DNA of 39,677 nt from a bacterium. GTDB taxonomy: Bacteria > Bacteroidota > Bacteroidia > B-17B0 > Aurantibacillaceae. Every line of letters begins with the position of its first letter. Position 1 is the first letter of the stretch. Below the pieces are notes generated by a model that was not told the DNA's origin, ran no database searches, and saw nothing but the letters and a program-made list of their open reading frames with translations. A program made the position numbers and the translations under genes. Shown here one piece after another: positions 1-6,379 of this stretch. The stretch covers positions 1-39,677 of the forward strand of contig JAQSCW010000011.1 in assembly GCA_029945625.1 (NCBI GenBank). The letters are read 5' to 3'.

Positions 1-32
1 AGTGGGGTCAGTTTGAAGTGATGAAGTGGGGC
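1..32. mobile_element. Possible insertion-sequence end cutting a gene at the window edge
   Basis: The first 32 bases carry AGTGGGG twice (positions 1-7 and 25-31) around a TCAGTTTGAAGTGATGA spacer. They abut the point where a small open frame on the minus strand stops abruptly. Closely spaced repeats of this kind occur at the ends of some insertion sequences, for example IS21-type elements. No transposase is visible because the window begins here, so this is only a suggestion. Confidence 0.2.
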
Positions 33-104
33 CTATTTAAGCGGAATTTCCACATCAGTAATGCCCTCTTTTAGTTTGAATTTTACTATTTCTATGAATT
101 CCAT
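33..104 (-). pseudogene. Truncated N-terminus of a small protein (possibly ABM/NIPSNAP-like), third gene of the DoxX operon
   Basis: The ATG at 104 follows the stop codon of the DoxX-like gene after one base (TAAAATG), typical of translational coupling. The frame reads MEFIEIVKFKLKEGITDVE and then hits a stop after 23 codons. A first strand of the form IEIVKFKLKEGIT resembles the start of dimeric alpha/beta-barrel proteins (antibiotic-biosynthesis-monooxygenase or NIPSNAP type), which are normally about 100 aa. The break coincides with the repeat-like sequence at positions 1-32, so insertion or deletion probably cut the gene. The family call rests on one short stretch and is weak; the truncation is better supported. 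Confidence 0.45.
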
Positions 105-105
105 T

Positions 106-510
106 TTATTTTTTTTGATTTAATTCCGCCGCTAACTCTTCAGCTAATTGTTCTACTCTATGTTTAAAAACAAGCATGCATAATACCAATACAACTGCGC
201 AAACAATCACATTGCCAATTTGCCCAGAAATGATTGTAGTCACAATTGCTCCTATCATAATTAAAGCCATTGCTAACGATGCAGGCATTCTCAACTGACG
301 AGTAATAAGACCTATTCCGCCTAGTACTTGCGCCACACCTACGAAATACATAAACCATAATGGGAAATGCCAAACTTCAGTAAATTCTTTGGTTAAATCA
401 GCCTGACCAATTAATTTGGTAATTCCAAAAATCAAGTTTGCTGCTGCTAAGACATAGGCAATGATTTTGAATTTTTTATCTGCTGGTTTCGGTTCTAATG
501 CTTTGCTCAT
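106..510 (-). CDS. DoxX-like small integral membrane protein
   Basis: A 134-aa protein with four hydrophobic segments (about residues 15-35, 50-67, 75-92 and 97-115) and short charged ends. It has the pattern of DoxX/DoxX_2 family proteins, including a glycine-rich second helix (FVGVAQVLGGIGLI) and a third starting after RQLRMPASL. Family members are four-helix membrane proteins, some linked to quinone or thiol redox chemistry, and most have no known substrate. It lies 4 bp after the SnoaL-like gene and is followed at once by the truncated frame at 33-104, so the three look like one transcript. Specific function unknown. Confidence 0.75.
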   Translation of the reverse strand: MSKALEPKPADKKFKIIAYVLAAANLIFGITKLIGQADLTKEFTEVWHFPLWFMYFVGVAQVLGGIGLITRQLRMPASLAMALIMIGAIVTTIISGQIGNVIVCAVVLVLCMLVFKHRVEQLAEELAAELNQKK

Positions 511-514
511 ATTT

Positions 515-922
515 TTAAGATTTTAATTGTTTCATTGCTGTTCCCCAATCTTCTAAATGATGCACTGTTGTGAGTTTTCCATTTTCAATTTGATGAAAGT
601 CGATTGTCATTATTTTGAAGGATTTTGTTCCGTCTGTTGGTAAACCCATATAGTCGCCATTAGGTGTTCCGCTAGCAATGCTGCGCACGACCATCTTGTT
701 GCCTTCTGAAATCATATCCTGAGGCTCCCATTTGAGATCCGGAATAAGTTTCCAAAAGAAACCAATTTGTGCAATCAATTGATCTTTTGTTTTGCTTTCT
801 ACCGAACCATTTGAAACGAAATTGTCTGCTAAAATTTGACCTAACACTTCGTTCGTATTTGTGTCGGGGTTAACTGTTAAGCATTTTCTGTAAAATGCAG
901 TTAATAATTCTCTATTTTCCAT
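515..922 (-). CDS. SnoaL-like ester cyclase / NTF2-fold protein
   Basis: A 135-aa protein reading MENRELLTAFYRKCLTVNP from the ATG at 922. A longer in-frame extension to 949 is possible, but it would overlap the probable promoter, so the shorter start is preferred. The order of elements (N-terminal helix, 'LADNFVSNG', 'FWKLIPDLKWEPQDMISEGNK' and a final 'ENGKLTTVHHLEDWGTAMKQL') fits the SnoaL-like polyketide-cyclase group of the NTF2 fold. Related proteins appear next to small redox or detoxification genes in many bacteria, usually without assigned substrates. It leads a small operon with the DoxX-like gene and lies 100 bp downstream of an AraC-type regulator on the same strand. Confidence 0.72.
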   Translation of the reverse strand: MENRELLTAFYRKCLTVNPDTNTNEVLGQILADNFVSNGSVESKTKDQLIAQIGFFWKLIPDLKWEPQDMISEGNKMVVRSIASGTPNGDYMGLPTDGTKSFKIMTIDFHQIENGKLTTVHHLEDWGTAMKQLKS

Positions 923-946
923 AATTTTTAATTTAAAATGATGGTA

Positions 947-954
947 CAAAGATG
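947..954 (-). promoter_or_regulatory. Probable -7 element of the SnoaL/DoxX operon
   Basis: On the minus strand the sequence reads CATCTTTG, close to the Bacteroidota -7 consensus TAnnTTTG, and lies 24 bp upstream of the ATG at 922. No TGTAA direct repeat of the kind described elsewhere in this window lies upstream of it. Confidence 0.35.
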
Positions 955-1021
955 ATGTGAAGAAGCCTTAAATGCGAGATACATTTCAGCCTTTAGATGA
1001 TACTTTTACTCCAAACCTAAG

Positions 1022-1894
1022 TTATTTTTTAAATAGGTGGAGCTCCCTAAATTCTACGGGCGTCTTCAATGTATGTTTACGGAAATACTTAATGAAATTA
1101 GTAGGCTCTTCGAATCCGAGCATAAAACCAACTTCTTTAATGGTTTTATTTCCATGAACTAATAATCTTTTTGCTTCTAATATTACCCTTTCATCAATAA
1201 GCTCCTTAGGCATTTTGCCCAGAATTTTTGCAGTTGATTGACCGAGTTTTTTTTCAGAAACATTAATTTTATTTGCGTAATAAGAAACGCTTTTGGCTGT
1301 TTTAAAGTGCTTATCTAATAAATCTTTAAATAAAATAGCATAGTCAAGGTCAACTCCTTTATTATTTTCGTTTGATTTGTTTTTCAACTTTTCGCGCTCT
1401 GCTAGAAGCAAAAAATTATGGAGTAAATTTTTAAGTATAATTTGTTTTGAAGTATCAGGTGGTAGTTTCCCTTCTTCATAAATGTCATCAGCAATACTTG
1501 AATATTTTTGAAATGAATTTTTATCAATGTTAAGCTGTGGGTTATTATTGATATCGTTAAAAAGTGTTGTACTCCTTAGGAATTTCAAATCATTTTCAGT
1601 TGTACAAAAAAAATCTTCCGTAAATATTAATACTCGTCCTTCGTAGTTTAATAGTTGATCGAACTGATGAACCTTATCCTTATCTATAAATAGTAACGAA
1701 TATGGCTTTACTTTGTAAGAAATAAAATCTATTACATGTTTAGGCTGACAATTTTCAAACAAAAATACATGATAAAAGTTCGTTCTATGGGGAGTTACTA
1801 AATGGCCTTTATTACTTGATAATAAAGTTTTAAGATTTACCACTTCTACTTTTAGAATTGAATCTACCTTGAATTTATAATTTTTAATTTCCAT
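1022..1894 (-). CDS. AraC-family transcriptional regulator
   Basis: A 290-aa protein. The last ~100 residues form an AraC/XylS double helix-turn-helix: first HTH in 'AKSVSYYANKINVSEKKLGQ', second in 'TIKEVGFMLGFEEPTNFIKYF', followed by 'RKHTLKTPVEFR' (the usual family form is FKK..G.TP..YR). The N-terminal ~170 residues resemble the cupin-like sensing half of Bacteroidota AraC proteins, with 'FIDKDKVHQFDQL' as part of the beta-barrel. It lies upstream of the SnoaL/DoxX operon on the same strand and is the obvious candidate regulator, although no operator can be identified. The ligand is unknown. Confidence 0.9.
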   Translation of the reverse strand: MEIKNYKFKVDSILKVEVVNLKTLLSSNKGHLVTPHRTNFYHVFLFENCQPKHVIDFISYKVKPYSLLFIDKDKVHQFDQLLNYEGRVLIFTEDFFCTTENDLKFLRSTTLFNDINNNPQLNIDKNSFQKYSSIADDIYEEGKLPPDTSKQIILKNLLHNFLLLAEREKLKNKSNENNKGVDLDYAILFKDLLDKHFKTAKSVSYYANKINVSEKKLGQSTAKILGKMPKELIDERVILEAKRLLVHGNKTIKEVGFMLGFEEPTNFIKYFRKHTLKTPVEFRELHLFKK

Positions 1895-1975
1895 TAAGAC
1901 TTTACTAAAAGCAGAAAACTGTTTGCCGTTTATAATGTAGATTAAATATATAATTAATTATTTAAGGGATTCCAG

Positions 1976-2091
1976 ACTCGAATAAGTAACTGATTGAAAA
2001 TAAACGTTTCTGAATCTTGAGAGAAGATTATCGAACCAACGAACCCCTGATAAATAAGTCTTTATCAGGGGTTTTCCGGTTAAGTACTCCC
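1976..2091. repeat. Direct repeat A (distal att-like copy, tRNA-Leu 3' tail plus terminator)
   Basis: This 116-bp segment aligns without gaps to positions 5599-5714, with about 11 mismatches by eye (about 90% identity). The 63 bp nearest the tRNA end contain only one mismatch. It includes the last seven bases of the tRNA-Leu gene (GGGAGTA on the minus strand) and the terminator hairpin, then diverges inside the tRNA acceptor stem. This is the layout of the second attachment site left by an element integrated at a tRNA 3' end. Confidence 0.75.
2042..2073 (-). terminator. Terminator hairpin in repeat A
   Basis: A 13-bp perfect stem (AACCCCTGATAAA / TTTATCAGGGGTT) with a 6-nt loop. It is 105 bp after the stop of the minus-strand gene at 2179-2901. 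The plus-strand side is followed by TTTT, so it may work in both directions. It is a copy of the hairpin behind tRNA-Leu. Confidence 0.6.
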
Positions 2092-2178
2092 TGTCATACC
2101 AAATATGAACGAAATCCTTGAAGATACAAGGGACTTTGCTCGAATTTGGGACTTGTATGGACATCATTTAAAATAACA

Positions 2179-2901
2179 TTACTTTTTTTTCATAAACATA
2201 AAATTCCATACAAAAGCATCATTCATGCCGATGCGATCGGGTTTTGCAGGAAGCTTTAGTTGAGATATCCAGTTTTGTCCGGTACTGTTTATTTTTATGG
2301 ATTCAATATTAATGGGTATGTATGATTCGGGACCTGTAAAAATGTTGTTAGGATTTCCGGTTGCGCTAACAACCGTTGACTCAATGGTTTTTAATTCGCC
2401 AGGTTTATTGGGAAAAATCGCATCCAATTCTATTTTGCCCTTTAAAGTTATGATGTGAGCTTTTAATGAAATGGAATCGTTCTTATAATTTAAATTCATA
2501 TCCACTTTACCAATCTCGAGTTTAAAATTATTACGTTTTAAAACCTCATTTAAATTTTGTTTTTCTACTCCGATACTTAAGGGTGCGTTAAGGGCATTTT
2601 TTCCCTCAGTCAGAACAAGAATGTGAGCCATTTTTAAATTATCATAACCCACGCTATCTAAATAATATTTTTTGGCGGTAGTAATAAACAGCATTAAAAC
2701 TCCTTTGCCATCTTTTACAAACGGTTTAAATTTATCGCCAATAATACTCTGAAGTTGTACTTCAGGTAAAGACCAAACTAAAGTGAGGCCTATGGCCGGA
2801 TTGTCTTTTCTTATTTCGAAACGGACTTTTTTTTCGTCTTTTATGAATCCTAAACTTATAAATAAAAGAGCTATAACAATTGGTTGTATTCTACTTTTCA
2901 T
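2179..2901 (-). CDS. Secreted protein of unknown function (island cargo)
   Basis: A 240-aa protein from the ATG at 2901. A TTG at 2916 would add five residues and overlap the preceding gene, so ATG is preferred. Residues 1-20 (MKSRIQPIVIALLFISLGF) form a signal or anchor sequence. The rest is predicted soluble beta-rich sequence with no motif I recognise; notable stretches are 'NPAIGLTLVWSLPEVQLQSI' near the start and 'FVWNFMFMKKK' at the end. It starts 7 bp after the amidohydrolase stop, so the two are probably co-transcribed. A 29-codon relic of a paralogue lies upstream of the amidohydrolase (4350-4439), which shows past duplication. Function unknown. Confidence 0.7.
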   Translation of the reverse strand: MKSRIQPIVIALLFISLGFIKDEKKVRFEIRKDNPAIGLTLVWSLPEVQLQSIIGDKFKPFVKDGKGVLMLFITTAKKYYLDSVGYDNLKMAHILVLTEGKNALNAPLSIGVEKQNLNEVLKRNNFKLEIGKVDMNLNYKNDSISLKAHIITLKGKIELDAIFPNKPGELKTIESTVVSATGNPNNIFTGPESYIPINIESIKINSTGQNWISQLKLPAKPDRIGMNDAFVWNFMFMKKK

Positions 2902-2908
2902 AATTTTT

Positions 2909-4330
2909 TTAATCAAGTCCGACTTTCCCTTTTACCGAATCAAATATTTTTTTAGAACTAAAACCAACACCTTCTTTAAACACAATTTCCATTTTTCGGA
3001 TATTGGAAATGTCTTTTTCAAGATCGCCATCAATTAAAACTAAATCTGCAGTCTTTCCTACTTCAACAGTTCCAGTTTCTTTTTCAATTTCCAAATATTT
3101 GGCGCCATTGAGTGTTGAAAGCTTTATAGCTTCTGTTAAGGTAAAACTTGTTTCAATTAATAACTCTATTAAATGTTGATTAGCATATCCGGCAATGGTT
3201 CTTCCTGGGCCTGTTGGATCTGTGCCAACTATTAGTTTCCCACCCATATTATAAAATTGTTTTACCCGTTTCATTTCGGCCTTAAAAAATTGTATACTTA
3301 ACGAATCCTTATTTATTCGCGAATTATAAATACCCTGAATTTGTTCTTTTAAGAAAGGTGCAAGTGCGTCAATACCTCCACCGGGTATTACTTCTCTATT
3401 GGTAAAAGGTTCAAAAACAACAGGCGTATAAGTAAGTGTGATTTTCTTTTTAATAAGGTACTGCATCAATTCTTTTAATTCAACACTATTTTCATTAAGG
3501 CTAAGCAAAGATTGCCTTAGTTTTCCATTGTCGCATTGATCTTCTTTTTTATCTTTCATAAAATCTGAACAAGCAGTAAAAGTATGTTCTAAATTATCCA
3601 TCCCTAGGTCAGCTGCTTCGCGATAAGTAATGGAACATAAGTGCCCAGTAACTTTTATTTTTCGTGCGTGTGCAGCTTTAATTACTCTAGTCATATCATC
3701 CTTGGTAATATTATTGTATAATTTTACTGATGTAACTCCTTTATCTACCCAATAGTCAACCATACGTTCAGGACTTTCGTTTCCATATAAAGATTGTATC
3801 TGCGGAATAAAGCCTTCTCTTTCGATATGCGGAGTTGATACATCCATTTTTGGGCCCGTCATTTTACCTTGCACAATAAGGTTCTTTACATTTAAATCAG
3901 CATTTGCTTCAATGCTTCCTGCGGTTCGCATAGTAGTAACACCTCCTGCGAGATACATTTTAGGAAACATATAAGTCATGTGTACCGCTTTGTAATCGCC
4001 TTCAAAAGGTTTAGCATAAAACAAGTGTTCGTGCAACATTATTAATCCCGGTATAAGGGTTTTACCTGTCCCATCAATTACTTTTGCATCTTTAGGAATA
4101 GCTATTTTACCTGTCGCCCCAATAGAGTGAATTTTATTTTTTACAAACAATACATCCCGATTATTTTGTACCGGACCACCAGTTCCATCTATAATTTTGA
4201 CATTACTAATAACAACAACAGAATCATTAATCTCAATAAATTGTTTCACGGCTGGGGCAAAAATCTGCGCATTTACTTTATTATCAATAGATGCAAAAAC
4301 AATAAAGACAATAACTATCGCCTTAATCAT
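2909..4330 (-). CDS. Secreted metal-dependent amidohydrolase
   Basis: The start at 4330 gives 473 aa with a clean signal peptide (MIKAIVIVFIVFASIDNKVNAQ). A start at 4375 would add 15 polar residues that derive from a duplicated neighbour (see 4350-4439), so it is less likely. The protein has the imidazolonepropionase/prolidase-like amidohydrolase layout: a short beta domain ('NVKIIDGTGG'), 'GKTLIPGLIMLHEHLF' with the HxH metal ligands, 'VTSVKLYNN' with the likely bridging Lys, 'GHLC' and 'LEHTF' with two more metal His, 'GTDPTGPG' with the catalytic Asp, and the closing 'GTVEVGKTADLVLIDGD'. All core ligands appear intact. The substrate cannot be read from sequence; relatives cleave cyclic amides or dipeptides. 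Confidence 0.88.
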   Translation of the reverse strand: MIKAIVIVFIVFASIDNKVNAQIFAPAVKQFIEINDSVVVISNVKIIDGTGGPVQNNRDVLFVKNKIHSIGATGKIAIPKDAKVIDGTGKTLIPGLIMLHEHLFYAKPFEGDYKAVHMTYMFPKMYLAGGVTTMRTAGSIEANADLNVKNLIVQGKMTGPKMDVSTPHIEREGFIPQIQSLYGNESPERMVDYWVDKGVTSVKLYNNITKDDMTRVIKAAHARKIKVTGHLCSITYREAADLGMDNLEHTFTACSDFMKDKKEDQCDNGKLRQSLLSLNENSVELKELMQYLIKKKITLTYTPVVFEPFTNREVIPGGGIDALAPFLKEQIQGIYNSRINKDSLSIQFFKAEMKRVKQFYNMGGKLIVGTDPTGPGRTIAGYANQHLIELLIETSFTLTEAIKLSTLNGAKYLEIEKETGTVEVGKTADLVLIDGDLEKDISNIRKMEIVFKEGVGFSSKKIFDSVKGKVGLD

Positions 4331-4349
4331 TTTAATCTTGATTACATTA

Positions 4350-4439
4350 TTAATTTTTGAAGTCTTTCTTTTCATCTTTTATAAGTGCTAAACATATAAA
4401 TAATAGTCCTAAAATAATTGGTTGCATTTTACTTTTCAT
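4350..4439 (-). pseudogene. Relic: duplicated N-terminus of the 2179-2901 secreted protein
   Basis: Reading from the ATG at 4439, this frame gives MKSKMQPIILGLLFICLALI followed by KDEKK and a stop after 29 codons. The intact gene at 2901 starts MKSRIQPIVIALLFISLGFI then KDEKK. DNA similarity is roughly 80% across about 75 bp and stops where the amidohydrolase begins. This is a leftover copy of the neighbouring gene's 5' end, so the amidohydrolase was probably placed by a duplication or insertion event. The relic also supplies the region that would otherwise be read as an amidohydrolase N-terminal extension. Confidence 0.7.
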
Positions 4440-4505
4440 AATTTTTAACTTGTACTCACTTGCCAATGCTGCTTACTCGGTGATAAGAGGATGTCTTATC
4501 TGAAT

Positions 4506-5516
4506 CTAAATTTCCGTATGCTCAACATGATTATTTTTTACTTTTTTCTCTAAATAATTCATAATCTTATGATGAAGCGGACTAAACGTCAATACAAATA
4601 TTCCTGATAATAATGAAGTTAATATTACATCAGATATTTTGAGTTCGTGTGAAAGCCAATGTAAAAAATAATGTTCTACGGTATTATATATGAGCACAAT
4701 GATGATAAATATAAAACCATCTGCAATCGTCCTCCTAATAAGGATCCCTGTATCAAAAGTATTTGAAAAAAATAGACTCATCACTAGTGATAGTATGAAT
4801 GCAAACATCATAAAAACATTAAATAGCAGTCTAACAGTGAGAGAAATTTCCGTTGAGCTGTAATACAAAATAGTTTGAATAATCGCTAGAAAAGTAAAAG
4901 AAATTAACCCCCAGAAGAGCCACAAGATTTTATTCTTTTCTATTGTGGATGACTTTTTATAATTGATATACATGCATAGCAATCCAGTAAGTAGTACGAA
5001 TAAATCACTCAACCTTTCATTAATATTTAACAATGAAAATCCTAGCAATAGTATAGGGAATATTAACCAGGTATAATCCATTATTGCCCAGCTTATGTAT
5101 CCAGAGGCTATTTTGTTTTTTGGAAATACTGAGATTATATCTTGTTTTGAAATTTGCCTAGGAAAACTTTGTAATGCTTTAATATATATCGTTCCTGTTA
5201 AAGCATTGGCGATTAACAACCAATAAAAAGGTATCCATTCTGTATTCATCAATCGCAAGAATAGAATTAGCCAGACCATTGAAATTAAAGTGAGGAATAA
5301 TGCAAACAGCATAACACCTTTCTGCTGATGTGTTTTTACTGAAATTATAGTGGAGAAAATAACCAATAATGGTATTGAAATAAGGTATGGTATCCTTGTA
5401 AAAAAGCGACCGTCATTACTATATAAAGGGTTGCCAAATAGATTAACAAAAAAGATTATTATTAATACAATTGCAACTGTGATTGCTAAATAATTTATTC
5501 CTTTTAGTAGTTTCAT
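4506..5516 (-). CDS. Multi-helix membrane protein resembling the sensor half of a histidine kinase
   Basis: A 336-aa protein from the ATG at 5516 (a GTG at 5525 is possible). It has eight or more hydrophobic helices. Near the C-terminus 'FDTGILIRRTIADGFIFIIIV' is followed by two helices and 'FSPLHHKIMNYLEKKVK'. That segment matches the layout seen just before the kinase domain of many membrane sensor kinases (a '..IRRTL..G' helix, a short loop, then a '.F.PLR..IQ..VDR.F' connector). No kinase, PAS or phosphatase domain follows: the protein ends 13 residues after the connector. It could be a truncated sensor, a stand-alone receptor, or an unrelated membrane protein. It is the last gene before the tRNA-proximal repeat. 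Confidence 0.6.
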   Translation of the reverse strand: MKLLKGINYLAITVAIVLIIIFFVNLFGNPLYSNDGRFFTRIPYLISIPLLVIFSTIISVKTHQQKGVMLFALFLTLISMVWLILFLRLMNTEWIPFYWLLIANALTGTIYIKALQSFPRQISKQDIISVFPKNKIASGYISWAIMDYTWLIFPILLLGFSLLNINERLSDLFVLLTGLLCMYINYKKSSTIEKNKILWLFWGLISFTFLAIIQTILYYSSTEISLTVRLLFNVFMMFAFILSLVMSLFFSNTFDTGILIRRTIADGFIFIIIVLIYNTVEHYFLHWLSHELKISDVILTSLLSGIFVLTFSPLHHKIMNYLEKKVKNNHVEHTEI

Positions 5517-5598
5517 TAAGTTCACTTCTTCATTAGTTGTCTGTTAACCTATATTCGTAGGGTAACGAATATAAGAATTTTATCGAATGGCTTATCAA

Positions 5599-5714
5599 AC
5601 TCGAACAAGTAACTACTTGAAAATAAACGCTTCTGAATTTAGAGATTATCTTATCGAACCAACGAACCCCTGATAAATAAGTTTTTATCAGGGGTTTTCC
5701 GGTTAAGTACTCCC
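5599..5714. repeat. Direct repeat B (tRNA-proximal att-like copy)
   Basis: The partner of 1976-2091: same length, no gaps, about 90% identical. It overlaps the 3' end of the tRNA-Leu gene and its terminator. Between the two copies lie the amidohydrolase, its secreted neighbour and the membrane protein; no integrase gene is present. Confidence 0.75.
5665..5696 (-). terminator. tRNA-Leu terminator
   Basis: A hairpin AACCCCTGATAAA / TTTATCAGGGGTT with a 6-nt loop, starting 11 bp after the tRNA-Leu 3' end on the minus strand. The minus-strand tail is TTCG rather than a long T-run, so it may act as a processing or weak termination structure. Confidence 0.6.
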
Positions 5715-5791
5715 GACCGGAATTGAACCGGTACGGCCGTGAAGCCACAGGATTTTAAGTCCTGCGTGTCTACCAATTCCACCACGGGAGC
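5708..5791 (-). tRNA. tRNA-Leu (anticodon UAA)
   Basis: An 84-nt class II tRNA. The acceptor stem pairs GCTCCCG with CGGGAGT (one G-U). The anticodon arm is CAGGACTTAAAATCCTG with TAA in the loop, a long variable arm follows (TGGCTTCACGGCC), and the T-loop is GGTTCAATTCC. The discriminator is A and CCA is not encoded. Its last seven bases are duplicated at 2085-2091, making this the attachment target of the flanked segment. No TAnnTTTG promoter is visible in the 40 bp upstream, so it may depend on read-through from tRNA-Gly. Confidence 0.95.
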
Positions 5792-5830
5792 ATTTTGGAA
5801 GACTTTCCCAACCCCCTACAGGGATGGATT

Positions 5831-5853
5831 AAAAAAAAGAGCCAAAAGGCTCT
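5831..5853 (-). terminator. Terminator between tRNA-Gly and tRNA-Leu
   Basis: On the minus strand AGAGCC-TTTT-GGCTCT is followed by a run of T, a classic intrinsic terminator 39 bp past the tRNA-Gly 3' end. Read-through would be needed to express tRNA-Leu from the same promoter. Confidence 0.8.
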
Positions 5854-5892
5854 CTTACTCTGCTCGCATTTGCCGAACCTCGGCGAGCGAAG

Positions 5893-5965
5893 AGCGAAAG
5901 ACGGGTCTCGAACCCGCGACCTTAACCTTGGCAAGGTTACGCTCTACCAACTGAGCTACTTTCGC
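5893..5965 (-). tRNA. tRNA-Gly (anticodon GCC)
   Basis: A 73-nt tRNA. The acceptor stem pairs GCGAAAG with CTTTCGC, the D-arm is GCTCAGTTGGTAGAGC, the anticodon arm is AACCTTGCCAAGGTT with GCC, and the T-arm is GCGGGTTCGAGACCCGT. The discriminator is T and no CCA is encoded. It lies 46 bp downstream of a good Bacteroidota promoter. Confidence 0.95.
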
Positions 5966-6018
5966 TTATCCATCCTAAACCAACGACCCAAAGGGTTTGT
6001 GTTTTAGGATGGGGATGG

Positions 6019-6048
6019 CAAATGTACTCATTTTTTCTGTTTGACAAA
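6019..6048 (-). promoter_or_regulatory. Promoter of the tRNA-Gly (and perhaps tRNA-Leu) transcript
   Basis: On the minus strand TTTG (6045-6048) is separated by 18 nt from TACATTTG (6019-6026). This is a full match to the Bacteroidota housekeeping consensus TTTG...TAnnTTTG. Transcription should start near 6012. Confidence 0.7.
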
Positions 6049-6379
6049 AGTTTTTTTCAGAAAAAAATCTACATTTTTGCGAGTCAAACAGCGAAGAGGA
6101 TCGCCTCAAAATGCGCGCCAATACCTACATATAAAGGATTTTCTAAAGTTCAGGCTGAGATGTCGTTATTTTGGAGAGCGTTCTTACCAACCTACTAATT
6201 TTTTCAAATCTTTAGAAAGTTCACTGGAAAAGAGGCATTCCGGACCTCCTATTCAGCATAGAAATACAAAAATTTGGACCGGAGATCGCACCCTTACGAT
6301 TCATTCATTTGCAACTCTCGACGCTCTGCCTTAAATTTAGAGTTTTTTCCCTTTTAAATTTTTCATTAAGCCTCTCCTT
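6049..6379. other. Intergenic region between the tRNA promoter and the EF-hand gene
   Basis: An open frame (6041-6334, plus) exists here, but its composition and Lys/Arg-rich translation look random, and it overlaps the divergent tRNA promoter. I see no gene, RNA or repeat and no convincing -7 element for the gene at 6380. Confidence 0.5.

Noticed and set aside
1958-2167. A 69-codon minus-strand frame similar to another at 5533-5748
   Set aside because: The similarity comes entirely from the 116-bp repeat carrying the tRNA-Leu terminator and 3' end; both frames read through a hairpin and are not genes.
2092-2167. Possible decayed tRNA-Leu body beyond repeat A
   Set aside because: A few words resemble the tRNA-Leu variable and T arms, but the T stem does not pair and the match is no better than chance by eye.
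5739-6007. Open frames on the plus strand across the tRNA genes
   Set aside because: They are antisense to tRNA-Leu and tRNA-Gly.
6041-6334. 97-codon frame upstream of the EF-hand gene
   Set aside because: It overlaps the tRNA promoter region and its translation is Lys/Arg/Ser-rich with no structural pattern.
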